Assembly: GCF_000350225.1 (NCBI RefSeq)
Contig: NW_005179121.1
Coordinates: 86,347 to 150,346, forward strand
Direction of reading: 5' to 3'
DNA from: Chondrus crispus
Taxonomy: Eukaryota; Rhodophyta; Florideophyceae; Gigartinales; Gigartinaceae
DNA length: 64,000 nucleotides
This document shows positions 39,004 to 49,500 of the stretch, in pieces. Every line of letters starts with the position of its first letter. Position 1 is the first letter of the stretch. Made by a program: the position numbers and the translations under genes. The notes beneath the pieces were generated by a model that was not told where the DNA came from, searched no databases, and saw only the letters and a list, made by a program, of their open reading frames with translations.

Positions 39004-40732
39004 ATGAGCAAGGACAAGACGAATTCCACGTGTCCTCCACCTCCTGAGCTCGCGGGCGAAAATACTGCTCGGCGACGCACCGGTGTCGGCTTCGCGAACA
39101 AGTCTCGCGCTTCCGTCGACCTCCCTCCTATACCCCGACGTCCCCCTGATTCGGACGTCTCCGACCCGGCCTTTCATCCAGGTTATCATCCCTCTTGGGT
39201 AGCCCGCCACTACCCCTCGCTCGAAGAGCTACAGGACAAAATCATGCCCGAACATCCTTCCTTATTTGCCTCGGCCCAGTGGTTCTCCTCCGTGGGTATT
39301 CGCGACGTTTCCAAAATAGAACACCAATTCGCCGACGACGCGGGCATGCTTCCCGGTAATCTCCCTGTGCATGCTATCCGCTCCTTTGACTGACGAACCC
39401 GTATAGCAGTTCCGACTTCCATCCTACGTCATCCTCCCCCACGGGGCCGTCCCACTCTCTCCCTGCGATTTATGGAGGCCGTATTCGCTCGGCTTGCCAT
39501 CCCCATTTCCGACACCTTCATACCCTCGTCATACGGTTGCGACACTTGGCGTTGTCGTACAGATGGCGAACGCCTCTACTTAGACAATCTCATTGATATC
39601 ACCTTTGGTGACCCTGCCGCCGAGGCGGATCGCCTGTGGGGAAACCGACACACTGTCACAACCGATGCCATCTTCTGGACCGAACCCATTATCCCTTCGA
39701 ATTTCCGTCATTTAAAACGCGGGGGTATTTTCTTCTTTCAGAACACAGTGCGCTTTGAACGGCGTATTCGGTCTGATACGGGGTACTTCATCGGCTACCA
39801 AATGGTAGAGGTGCGCGAGATTTCCCGTCAGCATTATGGAAGTCGTTACCAACGCATCCCCTCATGGTGGAGCCAGTACGAGGTGAATCAAGGCTTTTGG
39901 GCTGAAATGGGACCCATACTCACGTACTATGGCAGCTACTTGCGGGTTCCGCAACACGGGTTATGGGTGGTCTTCCTCACAGAGTGGTGCATCGAAGTAG
40001 CTGCGACCCTCTTGTGGGAGACCTATGATTGCTGGCGCCTGTGGCACCTCCCCGCGAAGCTGATAACACAAATGCGTCTATTGGACTTCTCTGTCCCTCT
40101 GGGTGGCTCTGATTTCAATTGCGAAATACGCTCCCTCCTTGATACGAACGAGGGCGTGGATTGGGACTGTGTCCCTCCGCAAAACTCCTCTCGATCTTTC
40201 AAATCGCCAACGTCCCTCTTTCTCCCCTGGTCGAAACCACCGAGCCGCGGGCGACTTCGTGGGGTTCAAGCCCTGGTCATCGGCCCTCTGCTCAGCGTGG
40301 GAAGCTCAAACGAGCCGTCGATTCGGAAACCAAACACCGGTTCCCGACGTTACCCCCATCGTCACATCTGACCCCCGGGAGCTTCACGTATGCTCCCGTC
40401 CTTCCTCTCCAATTCCTCCTCGATCGGCTGTCCCTGCTTCCCCGCGCGCAGCCCTAGCCTCTCCATCTTCGTCAAAGGCGCCCTCAGCTGTCAAAATTCC
40501 CTCGGCAGGCCACACCGAAAAATTGTCGGTAAGGGAAGTGATATCTTCCCCCCCGTCTCCAACAATTTCCAAAAATACCCACGACGTCACGAGCGTATAC
40601 TGTGCCTTGCTCCGTGCTCACGGTGTTGAGGGAGAGGCTCTGCAAGGAGCCTCGATTGACGACCTGCGAGTTTTGGCTCGTCTCGTGTCATCACTTCCAA
40701 AGGGCAAATCCTTTGGCAACCCTCCCTTCTGA
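39004..40732 (+). pseudogene. Element E antisense ORF, one TGA and one frameshift
   Basis: Homologue of 25231-27189, again opposite to gag-pol and about 105 bases inside the 3' LTR. I chose ATG 39004 (MSKDKTN) because upstream codons of the frame lie in the LTR. One TGA at 39391-39393 replaces a Trp codon found in D; a frameshift at about 40190-40210 moves the C-terminal part into the next frame, which ends at 40732. Conserved blocks: LFASAQWFS, GMLPGN, GCDTW, RTDGERLYLDN, FERRIRSDTGYF, PSWWSQYEV, HGLWVVFLTEWC, LLWETYDCWRLW, VPLGG, LLRAHGV. In a 52-codon block compared by hand, about 20 synonymous and 9 replacement codon differences separate it from D. Function unknown. Confidence 0.87.
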
Positions 40733-43700
40733 GCTGACGGGCGCGACACTTCCCTCGTGATAGCTTGTCGCATCTCTATCCTGCCTGCGTGACGCTGAAT
40801 TTTCGACCTCGTCATGTCGCCTTTGATCCGTAAATTGAATTTTCCTGCGTGCTCCTTCGTCCCTTCGTTTCCTCCTCTTTTTCTCATTGATGCCTACCCC
40901 GTCATAATCACGGTGGCACCCTTATAACTCCTTCCTCCTTCTCTTCACCTCGCTACTTCCTTCTCTTTTTCTCTCTTTTTTTTGTTCTCTGCGTGCCGTC
41001 ACTGCGGTCGTACCCCTCTTCTCACCAACTTCCTCCTCTTTTGCATTTTCAATTTTCCCTCTCCTGATTCCCCTATGTTTCCTTCTCTTCAGTCCCTCCT
41101 CTTTATCCTTCGCAATTTTCCTCCCTCTTTTCATGAGCCCTTTTACCTCTTCAGATTCCTCGCTTACATCCTCTTTTCCTGTTCGGGCGTACTGTCGCCG
41201 ACGGCTGTCCTCAGTCTCCATCGAGCGGGTGAGGAAAGCTTGTTAAATCATGAGATGGTTTGTTCCAGCTAACGTGCTCGACCCGCAAAATTCTTAAAAC
41301 AAAGTTTCTCCGTTTGACCTCAAACGCCCGAACCGTCAGTGCGATAGAATTCTCGTTCTCACTAGGAGTTATCTTTCAGTCAACGCCACTCTTCCCCGTG
41401 GCCGTCGATCCAACCTCCGCCTGGCGCCCTCCATAACGTGAGGACACAGGCCGCGCGAAGTTGTTCTCCGACCCTTACTATCTCCTCCTTGGCTTGCCAT
41501 GAACGGCGAGGAATCAACGACGGATGCGCCTCGTCTCGTGATCGGGAAAGGGCCTCTTTCCGTTCAAACATCCAAAAGAAATTGATATCCGGTAACGCCA
41601 CTATCGGCGTATCGTTGGCCAGGGAGCTGGAGAATCATTCTACAACCGTGTCCTTGAAGAAAAGGATCATAAGAATTTGGTAGCCTTAGAAAAGTCATCG
41701 TCCTCGTCGGTGCCAATCGCAACTTCTTCGCTCTGGTCACGGGGTACTGCGTCTTCGTCTGAAGACTTGACAAGTAATGCGCTCTTTCTCAATCGGGTGC
41801 TTCGCTGTCTCCACCTTTGTAGCTATCCGTCATTTTCACGGGCACCCCCTTAGAAACCGACTTTTCGAACAATTTGGAGTAGACGTGCAGCGGTGACGAA
41901 AATGTCCAGTTGTCGCTGTCCCTTGGGAAAAGACCTCACTCGTTTCTTTCACGGCAGCCTCCGGTGGTTACACCGCCTTCCCCGAATAAAATCCCTTGAG
42001 GCTCCCACGTCGTCTGCTCTTTCCCTCGCGTGGGCTTCCACAAAATCCACACAATCCGCTCTCTCCCACGTTGCCACTCCACGCTCGCCGCCCTCTCACG
42101 CTTCACTAACACGTCGTGCGATCTCCTCTCAGCCCCTATCGCTTCGGTCAGACAAGAAATGTCCATCAGCATCACGGATCATATTGAGCCTATGCGAAGC
42201 GTCGATCTTGATCCCGCCAGCAGTCGCCTTGTCGAAAGTTCCTTGGACCAGCCTTTCGTTAGCGGTTTCAAGTGTGGCAGTTGGCGCGGTAAGTTAAGAG
42301 TCTCTTGCCATTTTGAGGAACGATCGCGCTGCATTGGGAACAGCCTCTTCGATCACAACCTCGACCGCATTAAAACCCAAAAAATATGCTTGCACACGTC
42401 GCCACGTGTGTCCGCCAACTTCGTGACAAAATACGTCTTCCGATCGAGCCTGTCAGCGGCATTTCACTGCGGAGTCAAGGACGCTCTCCGCCCTTCGACC
42501 ATCCGTCTACGCCCTACGACCGGTTCATTACTAACGAAGGATCTCTTCATCATATCCCTCGAGTCCGGTGCGTCTGTAGATTCCCTCATCGCTTCTCGTA
42601 CTGAGGCATTTTTCTTGACCCCATGAGTCTTCGTCGGTGTTTTCTGCAAGTCGGAACTACTTCATGCGCTTTCCCAGTGCTTGAGCGGCATACTACCGAC
42701 CACCGCACCCTGCCTCCTTCGTCTCCAAATTGCTCCCCTTACCGTTCCAACCTTTTTCTTCCTCTTCCTCGCAGTGTACGCGTCCCGAAATCCTCCTCTT
42801 CATGTAGCCCGGCATGCTCATTCTCGAGTTCCCCCTCTGATTACCATTGCCGTCCCTTCGATCCCGGGGTCACACACCTCTGTCTTCCTTCTACATCCTC
42901 TTACTTGCAGTGCAAGTCTCCCCTTTCCTCCTCTTTTCACTGCGTGCGTTCCCTCCCAGTTTTGTTACCTCCCGACGGGTTACAAATATGGAGTGCTGTT
43001 AGCCTCCTGTCCGTCCCTCATTTCCCATTAATCCTCGCGAGATCGCTTCGATCCCTCATCAAGGAAACATTGACTCCCCCGGAGTCTCAGAAGCGGTCCG
43101 CTTTTTTTCTTTTTCGGACAATATCGCCTCAGGTGGTCTGCAGGCATGCACTTGAATCATGATGACAGTGTTTCTTTCCTTGGGGTGTTTCCTCGAAACC
43201 CCCTTGGCCTGCTCTCGCACAGCGGAACGATCGTTGGTCAAACTGGAATGCAGCTTGTCCTCTCGCCCATGCCGGAAACATTGAAATGTCAAACATTGAT
43301 GTCCCCTTAAAAATACAAGAAAGATTCTCGCCACTCTCGCTTGTCATAAATCGTCCCACCTCTTGATATTCACCCCACTCCTTTGTCGGGTCCCGTCATT
43401 ATCCTACTTTCCGTTGGCGTCTAGCAATGAGGTAGCAGTGGGATCTGTAAGGAGATGTATCCCTAGTGCCGTTCCACTCGTTAGCCATATCCTCAGGCTG
43501 TCTCCCTTGGGTACTAATTATCTCTACTTGTCGCCTCATTGACCAGCTCGGGTACGCCTCGTAGCGTTCAGACTGTAAAATCCAAGAAAACGGGCAGGGT
43601 TTCACAATTCTTCTCCGTTTCCTCGTATCGTTTTTGGTTCGACAGAGCGGCATCGTCGCCTACCTCGCCTCCGTCACGGCCTGCAGTTGATCTTCTCGTT

Positions 43701-44923
43701 CCTCAAACAGTACTTGGCGTTTTCCTCGTCGTTCCTTTCTCCTCCTTCTGATCCTGCTTGTCGGCCGTGCGGTCGGGGATCGTTTCCTGCGTCATTAAAG
43801 TAACATGACAAAATATGACATGACAACAAAATGAAGTAAATCGGACGTAAGAGTCGCAAAGGCGTCAGCGCGATGCAAAAAAGTAAACGTGTAAATCGCG
43901 GTATCAGACACACAGGAGAGGGGGAGAAACGCATCGTCGGTTGCTCGTGACAAAAATATGTTCGCCGTTGAGTTAGTCGCGACCAGTGGCTCGACCGCAG
44001 CATCCCAGTTGGATAGCTTCCCCTTTTCGCTGTTTCTCCTTCTCAACCCCCACCGGTTATTTACTCTCCTCTTCATACAGTAATCCTCTTTTTTTTCCTC
44101 CTTGTCCTTCTAGAATGACGAGAGAGTTTGACTGCGGGCTCTCCATGATTGTGCCTCGCGGTCTTGTTGATCGAAGTCCGCGATACGCGGTCGCGTCGTC
44201 CTGCAAACACAAAGAGAAATAAAATAAAATAGAGTATATCAAAACAAAAACAGGAAAACAAAGGAACAAAGAAAACAAGGGATCGGAAGGGAGGTTATGG
44301 TAGGTAAGTGTCAAACAGGTCGCTCTGGAAAATGGGACTGTGGGTGAGCGTCGACATCGGTCGCGCGGAGTCCTTCGTAGCAGCGGTCTTTTGACAGTAG
44401 TCCATATGGACGGATTTTCTTGCTCGTCGAGCCTGGGCAGTGTGTTAGGAGTGAGTGTGACGGTCGGCGTCATGTGAGGTCGGGTGAGGGTTGGCTGCGG
44501 AGCGACTTAGAATAGTTATGTCGCCGACTGTGGTAAACGATCACCACTTCGCGTGCGTACTGCAGCTGCCGTAATTTTTCCTGCTTTTTGATTATAATTT
44601 CACAGCATGGCTGGAATCGACTTCTCACTTGTGTCGCCCGTTCAGCGGGTTGTTGTCGACACGCTTATATATGTATATATTTTTTGATTTCATCATCCCC
44701 CACGCAGGCGGATCGTCCGCTCGAAACGTCATTTCTCGTCCGTACCGTGCTGAGGCGTGTGTGTTTTCCAAGAGGCTCAATGCCTCATCCAAGGATACAG
44801 TCTCGCTTCTCTGCCTTGCTCTCCTTTCCTTCAACTCCTTATCTGCCAACCTCGTAGATGCGTTCCTTCCTCGAAGTTCTGACCTCTCTGCTGTCTCTAA
44901 CCTACTAATTCTATTCGCGATGG
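40733..44923. other. Element E 4.2-kb spacer
   Basis: This lies between the end of the antisense ORF and the chromodomain. It starts pyrimidine-rich on the plus strand (about 40920-41130). Plus frames of 179-198 codons at 42030-42626 and 42623-43162 are Ser/Pro-rich, without motifs or a visible match in D. I see no supported gene. It may serve as overlapping 3' ends of the sense and antisense transcripts. Confidence 0.6.
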
Positions 44924-45316
44924 CTATCCCGGTTGTGCGTGCGACGCTTGCGTGGGTAAGGGCAGCCTTTTCCTTCGGAAATAGGTGACTACCGCGCTGC
45001 GGGGGATCTGCTCAATAGGTTCCCACGTCGCGTCCTCGATGGTATACCCATACCACCTCACTTTGAGAATTAATTTCTCCTCGTCGTAGCCGTGGTCCAT
45101 GATCTTGTCGATCACATACTCCTGACTCTCGGTTCCTTCTTCCTGCGTGCCCAACTGTCCTTCCCCCTTCCGAAGATCTTTCAACTCATCCTCTTCTCTG
45201 GACTTTCCGAACTCGCGTGGGTCTGGAGGTGTCTCCGCGGTCGGCGTTTGACCAACTAAATTATCCTGGTCCCCCGTCGTAGGCGCACGGGTGTGAGGAC
45301 GTTCCTCGTCCTCCAT
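44924..45316 (-). CDS. Element E pol C-terminal tail with chromodomain
   Basis: A charged, Glu/Pro/Thr-rich linker leads to a chromodomain (YVIDKIMDHGYDEEK, LKVRWYGYTIEDATWEP), the fold that binds methylated histone tails and steers integration in chromoviruses. It is in the same frame as integrase; only one TAA at 45365-45367 separates them, and the codons between (ALQFLGEPELNEEGEVMEDE) are open. The true product is therefore the end of pol, with the stop a point mutation or readthrough site. Element C has a chromodomain-like segment at the same place. Confidence 0.88.
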   Translation of the reverse strand: MEDEERPHTRAPTTGDQDNLVGQTPTAETPPDPREFGKSREEDELKDLRKGEGQLGTQEEGTESQEYVIDKIMDHGYDEEKLILKVRWYGYTIEDATWEPIEQIPRSAVVTYFRRKRLPLPTQASHAQPG

Positions 45317-45364
45317 TACCTCTCCTTCTTCGTTTAGCTCCGGCTCTCCCAGGAACTGTAGCGC

Positions 45365-47977
45365 TTAGCGTAGGCCAGTTATCGGCGCATAGTCCATCGG
45401 GCTTGGGGCTAACTCCATCCTGTCTCGCCATACGCGTTCCTCCTGATCGCCAATGGCAATCACTACCGTATGTTGATCCGATCTTCTAACCTGATAAGGT
45501 CCTGTGGCGACTTGTGCCAGCTTGTGTTTTGGTTCGCCAGCCGTGCCCTGTTCCTTCCGGAGGAACACGTAGGACCCTGAAGGGATGTCATACTTCGACT
45601 TGCAGAGACTTGCGTCGAAATTTCGCTTGTAGCGCGCTTGTTCTTTCCGCAAGCTCTTACCAGCGCCTTTCATCAGGCTTTCCAACCACGACTGCCATTT
45701 CAGGTAGTACGCTCGATTTGAGCTAAATCCTTCCAAGCTTGGCTGTGCTTGTAACGCAATGCTTCTCGGCGCCCGAGCTAACACCAGCTCGAAGGGCGCG
45801 ATGTTCGTAGTTCGATGAACTTGCGTGTTGTATGCGAACGTCGCGGCGTCGCTAAACAGGTCCCAGTCCTTGGGATGCTCTCCAACATATTTTCGCAACG
45901 CGGAAGTCAGCGTGCGGTTAAACCTCTCAACTTGGCCGTTGGCTTGCGGGTGGTACGTAGTCGTGAACACATTGCGTATGCCGAGAATCCGGCAGACGTT
46001 CTGAAAGAACCGGGCCGTGAATTGTGTTCCATTGTCGGACAGCAGCTTGACCGGCGGTCCGTACACGAATACCCAATGGTGAACGAAGGCTTGTGCGATG
46101 TGCGCAGCTGATATCTTCTTCAATGGTACGGTTCGTACCAGTTTCGAGTACCGGTCGCTGATCACGAGAATATACCGATTTCCTCGTTTATTTGTAATTA
46201 GCTCGCCGAGAATGTCGATGGCGACAAACTCCAGCGGAGCTTTGGGCGTGAACAGCTTCATTTCCTTCGTGTTTCTTCTTAACTTCACCCTTTCCCGCGC
46301 ACATGCGCCGCAATTCTTCGCGACTGCATAGCAGTCTAGGGCCATCGTAGGCCAGTAGAAATATCTTCTCAATGTCTTGTAAAGTTTCCTGCCTCCCAGG
46401 TGGCCTGCCAATTTTGCGTAGTGGCTCAACCCTAGGACGCGGTCCCTTAACGATTGTGATATCACCACTTGGACAAACTCCGCCGCGGTACGGCATAGAG
46501 TTCCTTCGAGTTCCTCGGTCTCCATGCTGAACGTTCTCACCTTTCCGGCGTCCATTTCTTCCTTGATGCGGTTGCAGAAGGGGTCGACGGCTTGCTCGGG
46601 AATGAGCTCCTCCGGAGTGACAGCTTGGAATTGATCGAGGCGATCAGGGGCGGTCCCCCCCTCAAGAGCGAAGATGTCGTCTAACCCGTCGAAACTGTCC
46701 TCGTCCTCCACTGTACCCTCGTCCGGTTCGGCCATAAAGCATGGGATTTCGTCGTCCATTTCGTCGACGGTTTCTCCTGCGGTCCATAATCTTGACAGGG
46801 CATGAGCTTGGCTGTTCGCCTTGCCCTTCTTGTACTTGATTTCGAACTCAAATTCTGAGAGGCGGAGCCTCCATCGGATTAATCTCCCGCTGGGGTCGGT
46901 TACGTTCATCAACCACCTCAATGAGGCATGGTCGGTATGCACAATGAAGTGCTCGCCATATAGATATGGTCTTAAAGTCTGTACGGCCCAAATTACCGCT
47001 AGACATTCTTTTTCTGATACAGAATAGTTTCTCTCGGCTGCGGCTAACGTTCTTGAAAAGAACCCGATGGGTTTACGTTGCGCATCCGGATGCGTTTGAA
47101 ATAATGCAGCGCCGATTTGATAGTCGCTTGCATCGGTGTCTACCGAGTATGGTAGGTCCTTCTTCGGCAGCGCCAACACCGATGGCGCCAAGATTGCGTC
47201 TTTGAGCTTATGAAAAGCTTTTTCGCATGGTTCGTCGAATCCTTCCAACTGGACCGGTTGTCCTTTCTTCAGTAATTGGTTTAAAGGATCCGCAATTTTC
47301 GCATAATGCGGAACGAATCTGCGGTAGACATTACAAAGTCCCAAGAAGCTCCTGAGCTGGGTCTGCGTTTGAGGGTACCTCACTTGTTCCAATGCGGCGG
47401 TTCGTGCAGCGTCAACTTCCAATGTACCTGGCCGAACGACATGACCCAGGTACTTGATCTTTTCGACGAAAAATTCGCACTTGCGAAGCTTGAGCTTCAC
47501 ACCTGCCATCTCCAATACAGAAAGTATTTCATCCACGTGCACGATGTGCTCCTCCCACGACTTGCTAAAAATTATTATGTCATCCAAATACACCAAACAG
47601 CATTTCCAACGGAACGGAGAGAGCAGGATATCCATTGCTCTCTGAAACGTCGCTGGCGCGTTCGTTAGCCCGACAGGCATTCTTGAGAAGCGATACAGAC
47701 CTGAGTGACACGAAAATGCGGTCTTGTCGCGGTCCGCTTCCGGAATAGGCATCTGCCAGTACCCTGAAATCGCGTCCAACGCGGAGAAAACCTTGGTGTC
47801 ACCAAGCGAGTCCAGACACTCATCCATGCGCGGTAAAGGGTACGTGTCCTTTACCGTTACCGCGTTTAACCTGCGATAGTCTACGCAAAAGCGCATCGAT
47901 CCGTCCCGCTCCGGCACTAATAAAACGGGCGACGCCCATTCTGACTGCGCCGGTTCGATGACTCCTGCTTCTAACAT
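45365..47977 (-). CDS. Element E reverse transcriptase-RNase H-integrase
   Basis: An 870-codon frame beginning inside RT at [18 protein letters not shown] because a frameshift at about 48000 detaches the first part of RT (48026-48382). RT carries FCVDYRRLN and YLDD ([13 protein letters not shown]); RNase H has SVDTDASDYQIG and HTDHASLRWLM; integrase has H2C2, Asp (IDILGEL), Asp (LLSDNGTQF) and Glu (NGQVERFNRT), and then the C-terminal barrel-like domain (GSYVFLRKEQG, ATGPYQVRRSD). All catalytic residues are present. It is almost base-identical to D through integrase, then continues where D is deleted. It ends at the TAA before the chromodomain. Confidence 0.94.
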   Translation of the reverse strand: MLEAGVIEPAQSEWASPVLLVPERDGSMRFCVDYRRLNAVTVKDTYPLPRMDECLDSLGDTKVFSALDAISGYWQMPIPEADRDKTAFSCHSGLYRFSRMPVGLTNAPATFQRAMDILLSPFRWKCCLVYLDDIIIFSKSWEEHIVHVDEILSVLEMAGVKLKLRKCEFFVEKIKYLGHVVRPGTLEVDAARTAALEQVRYPQTQTQLRSFLGLCNVYRRFVPHYAKIADPLNQLLKKGQPVQLEGFDEPCEKAFHKLKDAILAPSVLALPKKDLPYSVDTDASDYQIGAALFQTHPDAQRKPIGFFSRTLAAAERNYSVSEKECLAVIWAVQTLRPYLYGEHFIVHTDHASLRWLMNVTDPSGRLIRWRLRLSEFEFEIKYKKGKANSQAHALSRLWTAGETVDEMDDEIPCFMAEPDEGTVEDEDSFDGLDDIFALEGGTAPDRLDQFQAVTPEELIPEQAVDPFCNRIKEEMDAGKVRTFSMETEELEGTLCRTAAEFVQVVISQSLRDRVLGLSHYAKLAGHLGGRKLYKTLRRYFYWPTMALDCYAVAKNCGACARERVKLRRNTKEMKLFTPKAPLEFVAIDILGELITNKRGNRYILVISDRYSKLVRTVPLKKISAAHIAQAFVHHWVFVYGPPVKLLSDNGTQFTARFFQNVCRILGIRNVFTTTYHPQANGQVERFNRTLTSALRKYVGEHPKDWDLFSDAATFAYNTQVHRTTNIAPFELVLARAPRSIALQAQPSLEGFSSNRAYYLKWQSWLESLMKGAGKSLRKEQARYKRNFDASLCKSKYDIPSGSYVFLRKEQGTAGEPKHKLAQVATGPYQVRRSDQHTVVIAIGDQEERVWRDRMELAPSPMDYAPITGLR

Positions 47978-48025
47978 CTTTTGTACTTCTGCATCTTCTA
48001 CCTCGCGGGCTCTAGGCCCGGCCCG

Positions 48026-49500
48026 TTACGGGGCTTGCGCAATTAGCCTTGTATCGGGGGCCAGTTCAATCCGGTGGACCATGGTGTTGATCTCACCAAG
48101 GGTCCCATCCCACATGCGGGAATATTTTTTAACATCCGACGGAATCTTTCGCGCAGCCGGTCCGGCACCTGGCTCAGGTCGAGTTCCTCCACGTCCGGCG
48201 GGGGGGCTCAATCCGCCGCTCCGGCTTCGTAGTTGCCGTCGCGGAGAGCCCTTCCTTCCGTTCTCCTTGCTGGTCCTCGCGATCTTGTTCCGACGGTTCG
48301 CATCTTCTCTCGCCCGTAGGCGGCGGGGTAGAATTAGTAAATTTTTCCTCATCCCTTCCTTGAATTCCAAGTACCTCACCAATGGTAGAATTGCTCTTGA
48401 ATACGGCCCCCGGGTGCGGTAGTAGTTCCGCTACCACTTGACCCTTTTGAACCCTGACAGGATAGTTCCTAAAATTCGCTACAAGCAATCTAAAAGGTTT
48501 GTCAGGCCCAACCTGAACTACACCGTTGGTGCTTACCAGTCCGTGCTTGTCGTATAGGGGTGCGTAGGGTTGAACGGCGACCAAGCCAGTCCTCCTCGAG
48601 GTGCATGCGACTACGTGTTGCGTTCCTGGCTCAATGGTCGTGGCTCTTGCCACCTTCACCCTGGGGGAAACTCGCTCCCCCTTTGCATCAGTTTCGCCCT
48701 CTCCGGGGACCACATGCATCTTCGATGTTCTCGCCGAGGACCGCCTTACGATGGGAACCTCCGAGAAATCCGCCAACTCAACCGTTTTCTTCCTTGGATA
48801 AATTGCTTCCACAAACCGGTCACAGTAGTCTGCGCCCAGAATTAGCGGTACCGCGAGCTTTTCGCACACAATAAAATCGGCAGTAGCCACAAATCGTCCA
48901 AGTCTCACGGGCATCTTGATGGTTCCGAAAGTCTGGAGTGGCCTGTTGTTCGCGTCGCCGATGTCTTGGGTCGGTCCGTAGGACACTAGAGATTCCATTC
49001 CAGCCGGGAGTTCCGATTTTCGCACAAGGTTTGGTCCCGCGCCGGTGTCTAATACAGACAACACTCGGCTCATCAATCCGACTGTTGGTCCAATGTCCGC
49101 CTTTGTAGTTTTTTCGCGCAAGAACCAAAATCTTCTCGGGACACTCCCTTCGCTTAACCCTGTACCAGGGTCTTCGAACTTCTTCCAGCGGGTGATCTCG
49201 GGCTCGGCTCAAAATTTTCTTGACTTGAGCTGGCCCTTTGGGCTTATCCACCAATCCAACAACCTCCTCATCGGGGCCTGATTTTTCCCTTAGAGACGGG
49301 GAACGGGGCTGAGCCCCGGGCACAGTACGTCGACTCTGTGCCTCTCGCGGCTCATGCGAGATTCCCCTCTCTAGTTTTCCTGCCGCTGCGGGACCGTTCT
49401 CACGTCCGACGACGCGGGCCCAGCGGTGGGCCCTCTGAAGGGTTGGTTCGGCCTCGGCGTTGAAGCACTCGGCGTGCTCGCCGTCTGCGAATCGAACCAA
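48026..49500 (-). pseudogene. Element E protease and RT N-terminus, frameshifted
   Basis: Three overlapping frames hold this part of pol. 48820-49500 gives the pre-protease region (PWYRVKR, ILVLARKNYK) and loses frame at about 49110, where E lacks bases that encode VFADIG in D. 48174-49121 gives the protease with canonical site SVLDTGAGPNL and the motif LILGADY, then proceeds to GKVVAELLP-like sequence and shifts frame again at about 48190-48380. 48026-48382 gives the start of RT (MWDGTLGEINTMVHRIELAP). At least three lesions are needed to explain the breaks, so the copy cannot make active polyprotein. Confidence 0.88.

Noticed and set aside
42030-43162. Plus ORFs of 198 and 179 codons in the element E spacer
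   Set aside because: Ser/Pro-rich, in different frames, no conserved motif or second copy to support them.
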